From assembly GCA_030828385.1 (NCBI GenBank), contig JAURCS010000005.1, positions 25,412 to 89,411 of the forward strand: DNA of 64,000 bases. The letters run 5' to 3'. This document shows, piece after piece, positions 9,830-18,472 of this stretch (positions within the stretch are counted from its first letter, which is position 1; each line of letters starts with the position of its first letter). The stretch comes from Gammaproteobacteria bacterium (GTDB taxonomy: Bacteria > Pseudomonadota > Gammaproteobacteria > Pseudomonadales > Pseudohongiellaceae). The translations under genes and the position numbers were made by a program. The notes beneath the pieces were generated by a model, which was not told the origin of the DNA, did no database searches, and saw only the letters and a list, made by a program, of their open reading frames with translations.

Positions 9830-10333
9830 ATGACAATCATGCGATTAAACACATTGGCCCCGGTTCCTGGTTCAGTCCAGGAAAAGAAACGTGTTGGCAG
9901 AGGTATAGGTAGCGGGTTTGGTAAAACTGCCGGTCGTGGCCATAAAGGTCAAAAATCACGCTCAGGTGGCGGTGTACGCCCAGGTTTTGAAGGTGGACAG
10001 ATGCCTTTGCAAAAGCGTGTACCAAAATACGGTTTCTTTTCACGTATTGGTAACGTTACTGAAGAAGTACGTACTTCCGAGCTGAACAAGGTTGAAGGTG
10101 GTGTGATAAACCTGGAGACCCTTGAAAAAGCCAATATTATTAATCGCAACACAAAGTTTGTGAAAATTATGCTGTCTGGTGACGTGACTACTGCCGTTAC
10201 TGTTGAAGGGCTGGGTGTTTCAAAAGGCGCTAAGGCCGCTATTGAAGCAGCTGGTGGCAAGGTAATTGAGGCTGAAGTGAAAGCACCAGCCAAGAAAACC
10301 AAAAAGCAGCCTGCTACTAAAGCAGACGCGTAA
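9830..10333 (+). CDS. rplO: Ribosomal protein L15 with Lys/Ala-rich tail
   Basis: The product has 167 residues against 144 in E. coli. [32 protein letters not shown] and [17 protein letters not shown] show L15. The extra length is a low-complexity C-terminal tail, about [19 protein letters not shown]. The ATG at 9830 is 9 nt from AGAAAGA; the ATG at 9839 would give the shorter family-type start and cannot be excluded. secY follows 36 nt later. Confidence 0.95.
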   Translation: MTIMRLNTLAPVPGSVQEKKRVGRGIGSGFGKTAGRGHKGQKSRSGGGVRPGFEGGQMPLQKRVPKYGFFSRIGNVTEEVRTSELNKVEGGVINLETLEKANIINRNTKFVKIMLSGDVTTAVTVEGLGVSKGAKAAIEAAGGKVIEAEVKAPAKKTKKQPATKADA

Positions 10334-10369
10334 AACCAATTTAACGAGTTATCGGGATAATACATAGAA

Positions 10370-11680
10370 ATGGCAACACCAGGAATGAGACCGGGCAAGG
10401 CTGACGGGCTGGCAGAATTAAAAGCCAGACTCGCCTTTGTGCTGTTTGCGATTGTTGTATATCGCATCGGTACTCATATTCCTGTTCCTGGTATTAACCC
10501 GGATCAACTACAGGCATTGTTCAATCAGAATCAGGGCACTTTTCTTGGTCTGTTTAACATGTTTTCTGGTGGTGCTATCGAGCGCATGAGTATTTTTGCC
10601 CTCGGTATCATGCCATATATTACTGCTTCTATTATTATGCAGTTGCTGACTGCTACAACGCCGCAACTGGAACAGCTGAAGAAAGAAGGCGAGTCAGGCC
10701 GCCGAAAAATCAGTCAATATACCCGCTACGGGGCTTTGTTTTTTGCTTCCATTCAGGCGGTAGCTATTACGACAGGTCTGTTATCGCAGTTGGCTTTTAA
10801 CGCCAATTTCAGTTTTTACTTTACGGCTTTTGTTTCTCTGGTAACTGGTGCCATGTTCCTGATGTGGCTGGGTGAACAGATTACTGAAAGGGGAGTTGGA
10901 AACGGTATCTCCCTGCTGATTTTTGCCGGTATTGTCGCAGGATTGCCAGCAGCTATAGGCCAGTCTCTGGAACAAGCTGCCGAAGGGCAGATCCAGCCGA
11001 TAGCACTGTTTGTTGTTGCTGTTATAGCAGCAGCCGTGATTGGGTGTGTTGTCTTTGTTGAAAGAGCGCAGCGCAGAATTACTGTGAACTATGCGCCTCG
11101 TCAACAGGGACGCAAGATGTATCAGGGACAATCAAGTCATTTGCCACTAAAGGTTAATATGGCGGGTGTTATTCCAGCTATTTTTGCCAGTAGCTTTTTG
11201 CTGTTCCCTGCGTCATTGGGACAATGGTTTGGTCAGAACGAAGGTATGCAGTGGATGGCAGATCTGGCGTTGATTCTTGGTCCCGGACAGCCCTTGTATA
11301 TTCTGGTATTTGCTACTCTCATTGTTGCATTTTGTTTTTTCTATACATCGCTGGTTTTTAACCCGAAAGAAATTGCAGATAACCTGAGAAAGTCCGGCGC
11401 TTTTATTCCCGGTATTCGTCCAGGTGAACATACTGCCACCTATGTGGACAGTGTAATGACGCGCTTGACTATGTTTGGTGCGGTTTACATTACGATGATT
11501 TGTTTACTGCCGCAGTTTCTGCAGGTAGCTGCCAACGTACCTTTCCAGTTAGGCGGTACTTCACTGCTGATTGTTGTGGTGGTTTGTATGGATTTTATGT
11601 CTCAGGTTCAGTCACATCTGATGTCACATCAATATGAATCACTGATGAAGAAATCAAACATTGGTTCTTTCAAGCGATAG
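10370..11680 (+). CDS. secY: Preprotein translocase subunit SecY
   Basis: The 436-residue product is a complete SecY, the channel-forming subunit of the SecYEG translocon in the inner membrane. It has ten predicted transmembrane segments, the plug-region [20 protein letters not shown], the cytoplasmic [11 protein letters not shown] loop and the C-terminal [20 protein letters not shown] signature. It lies between rplO and rpmJ as is usual. Confidence 0.98.
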   Translation: MATPGMRPGKADGLAELKARLAFVLFAIVVYRIGTHIPVPGINPDQLQALFNQNQGTFLGLFNMFSGGAIERMSIFALGIMPYITASIIMQLLTATTPQLEQLKKEGESGRRKISQYTRYGALFFASIQAVAITTGLLSQLAFNANFSFYFTAFVSLVTGAMFLMWLGEQITERGVGNGISLLIFAGIVAGLPAAIGQSLEQAAEGQIQPIALFVVAVIAAAVIGCVVFVERAQRRITVNYAPRQQGRKMYQGQSSHLPLKVNMAGVIPAIFASSFLLFPASLGQWFGQNEGMQWMADLALILGPGQPLYILVFATLIVAFCFFYTSLVFNPKEIADNLRKSGAFIPGIRPGEHTATYVDSVMTRLTMFGAVYITMICLLPQFLQVAANVPFQLGGTSLLIVVVVCMDFMSQVQSHLMSHQYESLMKKSNIGSFKR

Positions 11681-11730
11681 TGAAGAACAACGTACTGTGA
11701 AGATACAGTAAGAGTATTTGGAGAATAGTA

Positions 11731-11844
11731 ATGAAAGTAAGAGCATCGGTTAAAAAAGTATGCCGTAACTGCAAAGTCATCAAGCGTGGCGGTGTTGTGC
11801 GTGTAATTTGCAAGGAGCCCCGTCACAAACAGCGACAGGGTTGA
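11731..11844 (+). CDS. rpmJ: Ribosomal protein L36, zinc-binding form
   Basis: A short ORF encodes 37 residues, starting [20 protein letters not shown] and ending EPRHKQRQG. Cys11, Cys14, Cys27 and His32 form the L36 zinc site, so this is the zinc-dependent (C+) paralogue. GGAG lies 6 nt before the ATG. It closes the spc section and is followed by a terminator. Confidence 0.96.
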   Translation: MKVRASVKKVCRNCKVIKRGGVVRVICKEPRHKQRQG

Positions 11845-11857
11845 TTTTTAAAGGGTC

Positions 11858-11882
11858 AGGCGATAAGCTATCGCGCCTTTTT
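11858..11882 (+). terminator. Probable intrinsic terminator after rpmJ
   Basis: AGGCG (11858-11862) can pair with CGCCT (11874-11878), with ATA/TAT extending the stem past a 2-nt bulge, and five T follow at 11878-11882. It separates the spc genes from the alpha operon leader. The stem is short, so readthrough is likely. Confidence 0.55.
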
Positions 11883-11907
11883 CCCTGGTATCGAATAGAA
11901 CAGAAAG

Positions 11908-11979
11908 ATTTCAGTAACTAACCAGCTGAAATGTATAAATTTTTTTAATAAGACAATATTCAGTTTATAAAGAAACTGA
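11908..11979 (+). promoter_or_regulatory. Two inverted repeats in the rpsM (alpha operon) leader
   Basis: ATTTCAG (11908-11914) pairs with CTGAAAT (11926-11932), and TCAGTTT (11960-11966) pairs with AAACTGA (11973-11979) around a 6-nt loop. Both precede rpsM (12005). In E. coli the alpha operon leader folds into a pseudoknot bound by S4. These repeats are a candidate counterpart, but the fold was not computed. Confidence 0.4.
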
Positions 11980-12004
11980 TTAATAAAATCGTTGGAGTTT
12001 ACAT

Positions 12005-12361
12005 ATGGCCCGTATTGCCGGAGTCAACATACCAGACAACAAGCATATCGTAATATCACTGCGTTATGTTTACGGGATTGGTCCTACCAAAGCACAGTCA
12101 CTTTGTGATGTGACCGGTATTGTACCGACTACCAAGGTCAGTGATCTGAGTGAAGAGCAGTTGGACTCTATTCGTAACGAAGTCAATAAAATGACGGTTG
12201 AAGGAGATCTGCGTCGTGAAATCTCCATGAATATCAAACGTCTGATGGACCTGGGTTCCTATCGTGGTATTCGTCATCGTCGCAGCCTGCCTGTTAATGG
12301 CCAGCGTACCAAGACCAATGCCAGAACTCGTAAAGGTCCACGTAAACCAATTCGCAAGTAA
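12005..12361 (+). CDS. rpsM: Ribosomal protein S13
   Basis: The 118-residue product is a standard S13, which bridges the 30S head to the 50S subunit and touches P-site tRNA. It begins [20 protein letters not shown] and ends with [20 protein letters not shown] and a basic tail. GGAG lies 7 nt before the ATG. It is the first gene of the alpha operon. Confidence 0.97.
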   Translation: MARIAGVNIPDNKHIVISLRYVYGIGPTKAQSLCDVTGIVPTTKVSDLSEEQLDSIRNEVNKMTVEGDLRREISMNIKRLMDLGSYRGIRHRRSLPVNGQRTKTNARTRKGPRKPIRK

Positions 12362-12408
12362 TTCAGTACTAATCTAGATATAAGTTTTTTATATAGGAAG
12401 AAGAGTTA

Positions 12409-12798
12409 ATGGCTAAACCCGGATCAGGTCGCAAGAAAGCAAAAGTAGCCGTCAATGATGGCGTTGCTCATATTCATGCGTCTTTCAATAACACCATTAT
12501 TACTATTACTGACCGTCAGGGTAACGCGTTGACCTGGGCTACTTCTGGAGGCTCCGGATTCCGTGGTTCAAGAAAAAGTACTCCGTTTGCTGCCCAGGTA
12601 GCTGCTGAGCGCGCTGGTAAAGCCGCTGTTGAGCTCTACAGCCTGAAAAACATTGATGTCAGGGTGAATGGTCCCGGTCCTGGTCGTGAATCTGCAGTCA
12701 GGGCACTTAACTCATGTGGCCTGAAAGTAAGCAATATCACCGATGTAACGCCTATTCCTCATAACGGATGCCGGCCTCCAAAACGTCGCAGAGTATAA
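12409..12798 (+). CDS. rpsK: Ribosomal protein S11
   Basis: The 129-residue product is exactly the E. coli length. It contains [40 protein letters not shown] and the C-terminal [21 protein letters not shown]11 lies on the 30S platform near the E site. A C-poor 88-nt spacer separates it from rpsD. Confidence 0.97.
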   Translation: MAKPGSGRKKAKVAVNDGVAHIHASFNNTIITITDRQGNALTWATSGGSGFRGSRKSTPFAAQVAAERAGKAAVELYSLKNIDVRVNGPGPGRESAVRALNSCGLKVSNITDVTPIPHNGCRPPKRRRV

Positions 12799-12886
12799 GA
12801 AGAGTTTAGGAATAGTATAAAAAGAGTAGCAAGAATAGTTTAAATAGCTGAAAGCTAAACAGTAAAAGATAATCGGAATAAAGAGT

Positions 12887-13507
12887 ATGGCACGATATAT
12901 TGGCCCCAAATGTAAATTATCCAGACGTGAAGGTACCGACCTCTTCCTGAAGAGTGGTGCACGTTCTCTGGGTGATAAATGTAATCTGGAAACCGTACCT
13001 GGTCAGCACGGCAATCGTCGTTCGCGTCTGTCTGACTATGGTGTACAGCTGCGTGAAAAGCAGAAAGTTCGCCGTATGTATGGTGTGCTCGAAAAGCAAT
13101 TCAGCAATTACTACAAAGAGGCGGCACGTCTCAAAGGTGCAACTGGTGAAAACCTGCTGCAACTTCTGGAATCAAGACTTGATAACGTGGTTTACCGTAT
13201 CGGTTTTGGTGCTACTCGTGCAGAAGCCAGACAGCTGGTCTCCCATAAAGCAATTCAGGTAAATGGACAGACAGTTAATATTGCGTCTTTTCAGGTTTCC
13301 GAGGGAGATGTCATCACGGTACGTGAGAAAGCCAAAAACCAGATGCGTATTAAATCTGCACTCGATCAGGCTGCATCTCGCACGCAAGTCGAATGGATTG
13401 ATGTAAACGTCGACAGGTTGGAAGGTGTTTTCAAAAGCAAGCCGGAACGCAGCGAGCTGTCTTCCGAAATCAATGAAAGCTTGATCGTTGAGCTTTACTC
13501 GAAATAA
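12887..13507 (+). CDS. rpsD: Ribosomal protein S4
   Basis: The 206-residue product is a complete S4: N-terminal [20 protein letters not shown] and an S4 RNA-binding domain with [20 protein letters not shown] and [16 protein letters not shown]4 nucleates 30S assembly and, in E. coli, represses the alpha operon by binding the rpsM leader. Length and ends are normal. Confidence 0.97.
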   Translation: MARYIGPKCKLSRREGTDLFLKSGARSLGDKCNLETVPGQHGNRRSRLSDYGVQLREKQKVRRMYGVLEKQFSNYYKEAARLKGATGENLLQLLESRLDNVVYRIGFGATRAEARQLVSHKAIQVNGQTVNIASFQVSEGDVITVREKAKNQMRIKSALDQAASRTQVEWIDVNVDRLEGVFKSKPERSELSSEINESLIVELYSK

Positions 13508-13540
13508 AGTTAAGTCATTACCAGGCCTAAGAGGAATTCC

Positions 13541-14539
13541 ATGCAAATTTCGTTAGCTGACTTTCTGACACCTCAAGTTATTCAGGTAGAAGAATTTGAT
13601 AAGTGTCATTCAAAAGTAGTACTGGAGCCACTGGAAAGGGGCTTTGGACATACACTGGGCAATGCCTTGCGCAGAATCCTGCTGTCTTCCATGCCGGGTT
13701 GTGCTGTTGAAGAAGTAGAAATCGACGGTGTCGTTCATGAATACAGCACCATTGAAGGTGTGCAGGAAGATGTTATTGAAATCATTCTGAACCTGAAAGG
13801 TCTTGCAGTAATTCTTGAAGGCAAGGACGAAGTTGTTCTGAACCTGAACAAGAGTGGTAAAGGTCCGGTCACTGCAGGGGATATCACTCTGGAGCAGGAT
13901 GTTGAAATTATCAATCCTGAGCACCTGATCTGTAACCTGAATGAAAATGGTTCTATCAATATGCACATCAAGATCGGGGTAGGCCGGGGTTATGCGCCTG
14001 TTGATACTCGTCTGGATGATGATGAAGAAACCCGTTCTGTTGGCAAGCTCATGCTGGATGCTTCTTACACACCAGTGAACAGAGTGACTTACACAGTAGA
14101 AAACGCACGTGTTGAACAGCGTACTGACCTGGACAAGCTGATTCTTGAGCTGGAAACCAATGGCACTATTGATCCGGAAGAAGCCATTCGTCAGGCCGCT
14201 ACTATTCTTCAGCATCAGTTGAATGTGTTTGTAGATCTGAAAAATGATTCCGTTAAAGAACCAGAACAGCAGGAAGACAAGATTGATCCTATTCTGTTGC
14301 GTCCGGTTGATGATCTGGAACTTACAGTTCGTTCTGCGAACTGTCTGAAAGCAGAAAATATTTATTACATTGGTGATTTGATTCAGCGAACCGAAGTGGA
14401 ACTGCTGAAGACTCCTAACCTGGGTAAAAAATCACTGACAGAAATTAAAGATGTACTGGCTTCTAAAGGATTATCCCTTGGTCTGCGTCTTGAAAACTGG
14501 CCGCCTTCTTCTTTGAAGGGTGGCGAACGAGCAGCTTAA
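13541..14539 (+). CDS. rpoA: RNA polymerase alpha subunit
   Basis: The 332-residue product is a full alpha subunit. The N-terminal dimerisation domain contains [20 protein letters not shown]. The C-terminal domain, from about residue 245, carries [20 protein letters not shown] and [13 protein letters not shown], the surface that binds UP elements and activators. GAGGAA precedes the ATG. Confidence 0.98.
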   Translation: MQISLADFLTPQVIQVEEFDKCHSKVVLEPLERGFGHTLGNALRRILLSSMPGCAVEEVEIDGVVHEYSTIEGVQEDVIEIILNLKGLAVILEGKDEVVLNLNKSGKGPVTAGDITLEQDVEIINPEHLICNLNENGSINMHIKIGVGRGYAPVDTRLDDDEETRSVGKLMLDASYTPVNRVTYTVENARVEQRTDLDKLILELETNGTIDPEEAIRQAATILQHQLNVFVDLKNDSVKEPEQQEDKIDPILLRPVDDLELTVRSANCLKAENIYYIGDLIQRTEVELLKTPNLGKKSLTEIKDVLASKGLSLGLRLENWPPSSLKGGERAA

Positions 14540-14566
14540 TAAAAGAATTTATCAGGAATATTTGTC

Positions 14567-14962
14567 ATGCGTCATCGACATAGTGGTCGTCAGCTCAACA
14601 GGAACAGTAGTCATCGTAAAGCGATGTTTCGCAACATGACCAACTCCCTTGTTGAACATGAAATCATCAAAACAACTCTGGCAAAGGCCAAGGAGCTTCG
14701 TGGCTTTGCCGAGCCGCTGATTACCCTGGCTAAAAGCGATAGCGTTGCTAACCGGAGGCTGGCTTTTGACCGCGTTCGCGACAAGGCAACAGTAGGTAAA
14801 TTATTTACTGAGCTTGGACCCCGCTATGTTGAACGTCCAGGTGGCTATGTGCGCATCATTAAATGCGGTTTACGCACTGGTGACAAGGCGCCAATGGCGT
14901 ATGTTGAATTAATCGACAGGCCTGAAGAGGATTTCGATTATGGTGATGCTGAAGAATCCTGA
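14567..14962 (+). CDS. rplQ: Ribosomal protein L17
   Basis: The 131-residue product is a complete L17, found near the exit tunnel. It has [20 protein letters not shown] at the start and [20 protein letters not shown] near the end, with an acidic tail. It is the last gene of the supercluster and is followed after 18 nt by a strong terminator. Confidence 0.97.
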   Translation: MRHRHSGRQLNRNSSHRKAMFRNMTNSLVEHEIIKTTLAKAKELRGFAEPLITLAKSDSVANRRLAFDRVRDKATVGKLFTELGPRYVERPGGYVRIIKCGLRTGDKAPMAYVELIDRPEEDFDYGDAEES

Positions 14963-14980
14963 TAACTAAAAAGATTCAGT

Positions 14981-15008
14981 AAAAAAAGCCGTTATTTCGG
15001 CTTTTTTT
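14981..15008 (+). terminator. Strong intrinsic terminator after rplQ
   Basis: A7GCCG (14981-14991) pairs with CGGCT7 (14998-15008) around a 6-nt loop, giving an 11-bp stem ending in a seven-T run. The A-run on the other side would also let it act on minus-strand transcripts. Confidence 0.9.
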
Positions 15009-15058
15009 ATTTCCGATATTTCATAATTGATGCTGAGAAAATTTAGCGAGAGTAAATC

Positions 15059-16234
15059 ATGAGCAGATCATTTCATCCCCCGGTTCGTACACTGATGGGT
15101 CCTGGACCTTCTGATGTTAACCCCCGCGTTACTGCCGCAATGGGTGCACCAACTATTGGCCATCTGGACCCTGCTTTTGTAGGCCTGATGGATGATATAA
15201 AAGCCCTGCTCCAGTATGCATTTCAGACCAAGAACAAGTTAACTATCCCTGTTTCTGCCCCAGGTTCTGCCGGTATGGAAACCTGTTTTTATAATCTGCT
15301 GGAACGCGGTGAAAAAGCAATTGTTTGCCAGAACGGTGTGTTTGGCGGACGTATGAAAGAAAATGTTGAGCGCTGTGGCGCAGAGCCAGTCATGGTTCAG
15401 GATGATTGGGGTTCACCTGTTGATTTAAACAAGGTTGAAGATGCACTTAAAGCCAACCCCGATGCCAAGTTACTCGCCTTTGTTCATGCTGAAACTTCTA
15501 CCGGTGCCCGCAGTGATGCCAAGGAACTGACAGCACTGGCACATAAGTACGATTGTCTGTCTCTGGTAGACAGTGTTACTGGTCTGGCTGGTGTTGAACT
15601 GGATGTGGATGGTTGGGGTATTGATGCGATCTATTCGGGCACACAGAAATGTCTTTCCTGTCCTCCAGGGATTTCACCGGTGAGTTTTGGGGATCGCGCA
15701 GTAGAAGTAATCAGTAACCGTAAAACCAAGGTGCAAAGCTGGTTTCTGGATATGAATCTGGTTATGGGTTACTGGGGAGAAGGCTCACGCGCCTATCATC
15801 ACACTGCGCCGGTAAACAGCATGTATGGTTTACATGAAGCCCTGGTCATTCTGGAAGAAGAAGGACTGGAAAATTCCTGGGCTCGTCATGCCAAAAATCA
15901 TGAGGCATTTGCCGCAGGTATTGAAGCCATGGGCCTGAGTTTTGTTGTCGCCAAGGATTATAGATTGCCACAACTCAATTCCGTGACTATCCCTGAAGGT
16001 ATTGAAGAAGCCAAAGTGCGGTCAGCCTTGTTGAAAGATTACAATCTCGAAATTGGTGCTGGTCTGGGAGCGCTTGCCGGTAAGGTTTGGCGTATAGGGC
16101 TGATGGGCGAAAGCAGTAGCAAGACCAATGTCCTGGTTTGCCTGGGTGCTCTTGATGCAATACTTACTGATATGGGTGCCTCCATCAATAGTGGTAAGGC
16201 TGTAGCTGCAGCACAGGCGTACTACTCAAAATAA
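15059..16234 (+). CDS. Class V aminotransferase (alanine-glyoxylate / serine-pyruvate type)
   Basis: The 391-residue product is a PLP-dependent class V aminotransferase. It starts with PPVRTLMGPGPSDVNPRV and has the glycine-rich SAPGSAGME loop near 67-74, the HAETSTGA substrate-site segment near 143-150 and the PLP-binding Lys197 in SGTQKCLS. Family members convert glyoxylate to glycine, or serine and pyruvate. The exact amino donor cannot be read from the sequence. It stands alone behind the rplQ terminator with AGCGAGAG upstream. A heptamer inverted-repeat element begins at its stop codon. Confidence 0.88.
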   Translation: MSRSFHPPVRTLMGPGPSDVNPRVTAAMGAPTIGHLDPAFVGLMDDIKALLQYAFQTKNKLTIPVSAPGSAGMETCFYNLLERGEKAIVCQNGVFGGRMKENVERCGAEPVMVQDDWGSPVDLNKVEDALKANPDAKLLAFVHAETSTGARSDAKELTALAHKYDCLSLVDSVTGLAGVELDVDGWGIDAIYSGTQKCLSCPPGISPVSFGDRAVEVISNRKTKVQSWFLDMNLVMGYWGEGSRAYHHTAPVNSMYGLHEALVILEEEGLENSWARHAKNHEAFAAGIEAMGLSFVVAKDYRLPQLNSVTIPEGIEEAKVRSALLKDYNLEIGAGLGALAGKVWRIGLMGESSSKTNVLVCLGALDAILTDMGASINSGKAVAAAQAYYSK

Positions 16235-16314
16235 GTCGCAAGCCACAAGTCACAAGGATCAGCAAATTACCTGAAACATGGTTTTAACCTGATTTTCTTG
16301 TAACTTGTGACTTG
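16233..16314. repeat. Heptamer-repeat inverted element A
   Basis: The left arm (16233-16256) reads as 7-nt units AAGTCGC, AAGCCAC, AAGTCAC and AAG. The right arm (16297-16314) is the reverse complement of AAGTCAC, AAGTTAC and AAG units. Eighteen bases of the two arms pair with two mismatches that can be wobble pairs. The 40-nt loop holds a small GGTT/AACC hairpin. The same heptamer family recurs at 56241-56377 and 62820-62850. Confidence 0.75.
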
Positions 16315-16328
16315 AATCTGTCCTTCCC

Positions 16329-16357
16329 TTGACAGTGATCACTCCCCCGCGTAAAAC
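16329..16357 (+). promoter_or_regulatory. Sigma-70 promoter of the exported FAH-family gene
   Basis: A perfect TTGACA (16329-16334) is followed after 17 bp by TAAAAC (16352-16357). The spacer contains the palindrome GTGATCAC at its upstream end, a possible operator. The gene starts 46 nt after the -10 box. Confidence 0.65.
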
Positions 16358-16402
16358 TTACTCCCTCTTAAAATTATAAAAACAGAGCAGGGGGGGCTGG
16401 GC

Positions 16403-17548
16403 ATGTTATCCACTAAGTTTTTCAGGCCGTTACTGGCATTTCTTTTATTCACTTTCACCAATGCGGTTGTTGCGCAATCCGTTGACGATATTCTTGCGCC
16501 GTTTAAAGTCGGCACTTTCGCTATCAATGGTGAAGCCCAGGTTGGTCTGGTATATCGTGATTCAATCATTGTCGAGCTGGATGCCGCCAATGCCGAACTG
16601 GAAAAGGCCGGCAGCGTTCCCGACTTGCCGATGCCAGCGAACATGATTGAATTGATTGAGCGCTATGAGTATGGACTCAAGCGTCGCCTTTATGAGATTA
16701 CCAATCACCTGGTTCTGAATAATCTGCTTGATGATGGACAGCCCGCGTGGATTCATGGGCTGGACTCAGTCGATACTCTGCCACCGATTATGTATCCCGG
16801 TAAAATCATGAATGCTGCGGTGAATTTTTATACCCACGTCAATGAAACCGGCACTGCTGAAGAAATCGCTGCAGCGCGGCGTGAACGTCGTGAAAATCGT
16901 GGTGCGCCCTATCTATTCCTCAAGCCAACACGTGGCGCAGTCATTGGCGATGGCGATTCTGTCGTGATTCCCTATGGCCGGAACCAGACTGACTGGGAAG
17001 TCGAACTTGGTACGGTTATAGGGACTACAGCCAAGTATGTGTCAGCGGACAATGCCTGGGACCATATTTTTGGTTTCATGGTAACCATGGATATTTCTGA
17101 TCGTGGCGGTCGTCCTCCCGGTGGTTTTCAGGGGGTGGACTGGTTTGTCGGAAAAGGCCATGACACCTTTGCCCCCATGGGTCCCTGGATCGTGCCCAAG
17201 GAATTCTTTGGCGATCCCATGGAAAACCTGCGTCAGACGCTGGATATCGGTGATCAAAGAATGCAGGAATCTACAGCAGGTGACATGATCCATTCGCTCT
17301 ACGAACTGATGGAATATGCCTCGTCCCTGATTACGCTGTATCCCGGCGACGTGCTGAACAATGGCACTTCGGGTGGCGTGGGTATGGGGACATCAGTTCG
17401 GGGTGAGCAGCGCTTCCTGCAGGATGGCGAAGTCATTGAAGCCAGCATTGATGGTATTGGCAAGCTCAGGGTCAATGTGTCAGCAGAAGACTCCAGACCC
17501 CAGGGAACCGGTGCCCAGTTACCCCCTGTGAGTTCCTATCGCCAATAA
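16403..17548 (+). CDS. Exported fumarylacetoacetate hydrolase (FAH) family protein
   Basis: Residues 1-24 are a type I signal peptide (positive N-terminus, LLAFLLFTFT core, cleavage after AVVA). The mature part is an FAH fold. Glu199, Glu201 and Asp230 (in WEVELG and TMDIS) match the Glu-Glu-Asp metal trio, and KGHDTFAPMGPW, a Met-Gln pair and the NGTSGGVG loop follow. FAH enzymes cleave or decarboxylate C-C bonds of acylpyruvates and relatives, almost always in the cytoplasm. An exported member is unusual and its substrate is unknown. The product is 381 residues. It has its own promoter; the glutaminase remnant follows by 28 nt. Confidence 0.8.
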   Translation: MLSTKFFRPLLAFLLFTFTNAVVAQSVDDILAPFKVGTFAINGEAQVGLVYRDSIIVELDAANAELEKAGSVPDLPMPANMIELIERYEYGLKRRLYEITNHLVLNNLLDDGQPAWIHGLDSVDTLPPIMYPGKIMNAAVNFYTHVNETGTAEEIAAARRERRENRGAPYLFLKPTRGAVIGDGDSVVIPYGRNQTDWEVELGTVIGTTAKYVSADNAWDHIFGFMVTMDISDRGGRPPGGFQGVDWFVGKGHDTFAPMGPWIVPKEFFGDPMENLRQTLDIGDQRMQESTAGDMIHSLYELMEYASSLITLYPGDVLNNGTSGGVGMGTSVRGEQRFLQDGEVIEASIDGIGKLRVNVSAEDSRPQGTGAQLPPVSSYRQ

Positions 17549-17576
17549 TACAGCACAACTTGAAAATGGATCCCCG

Positions 17577-18408
17577 ATGGAATTTGAAAAAATATTCCAG
17601 GATATTCCTGCCCATGTGAAAGCACTCCATGGCAAAGGTGAAGTGGCCAGTTATATCCCGGCGTTGGCATGTATTCCAGGCGATAAATTTGGTATGGCTT
17701 TGCATACGGTAAGTGGTGATTGCTTTAGTGCGGGTGATAGTGAAGAACGATTTTCCATTCAGAGTATCTCCAAGGTTTTTACTCTCAGTCTGGCGATGGG
17801 ATGTGAAGGAGGCAATCTCTGGCGCCGTGTCGGCAGAGAGCCTTCCGGCAATCCATTTAATTCATTAATCCAGCTTGAATATGAAAAAGGCATTGCTGGA
17901 TTATATGAGAGTGCTCAGTGGCTGCTTTGATATTAATTTTGATAGTGAAGTTGCCAAATCTGAAGCCCAGACAGGTTTCATTAACCGGGCGCTGGCCAAT
18001 TTTTTGAAAGGAAATAACAATCTTTTTAATGATATTGACGAGGTGCTGGATCTCTATTTTCACCAGTGTGCCATCGCTATGAGTTGTAGTGAGCTTGCCA
18101 ATGCAACACTGCATCTGGCTAATCATGGTTTTTCCGCAGCCATGGATGAATCCATACTGACCACTGAGCAGACCAAACGAATGAATTCGTTAATGCTGAC
18201 TTGCGGGCTTTACGATGCGGTTGGTGAATTTGCCTTTCGTGTGGGACTGCCTGAGAAAAGTGGCGTTGGCGGCGGCATTATTGCGGTATTACCCGGTGAA
18301 TACTCTGTTGCCGTGTGGTCCCCGGCGCTGGAGGCCTCCGGTAATTCACTGGCAGGCGCTGCGGCTTTGGAATATCTGACAAGGATTACCGGACGTTCAG
18401 TTTTCTGA
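17577..18408 (+). pseudogene. glsA: Glutaminase, disrupted by an internal deletion and frameshift
   Basis: The first frame (17577-17930) encodes the glutaminase N-terminus, with the catalytic Ser-x-x-Lys motif RFSIQSISKV and GNPFNSLIQLEYEKGI. A second frame from about 17880 to 18408 continues with the LLDYMRVLSG segment, SCSELANATL, GLPEKSGVGGGI and the family ending GRSVF. Compared with E. coli glutaminase, about 26 residues including the conserved NPFINAGA loop are missing at the junction (near 17888), and the reading frame shifts. This is a real deletion rather than a one-base slip, so an active enzyme is unlikely. It would have deamidated glutamine to glutamate. Confidence 0.85.
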
Positions 18409-18472
18409 TTTTAAACCACCATAGAAAAGTCATACGAAAGCCATATATCAAGAGCAGGGCGCTATGACGGCG

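Noticed and set aside
17877-17930. Programmed frameshift in the glutaminase gene
   Set aside because: No slippery heptamer or downstream structure is evident, and conserved residues are missing, so a deletion explains it better.
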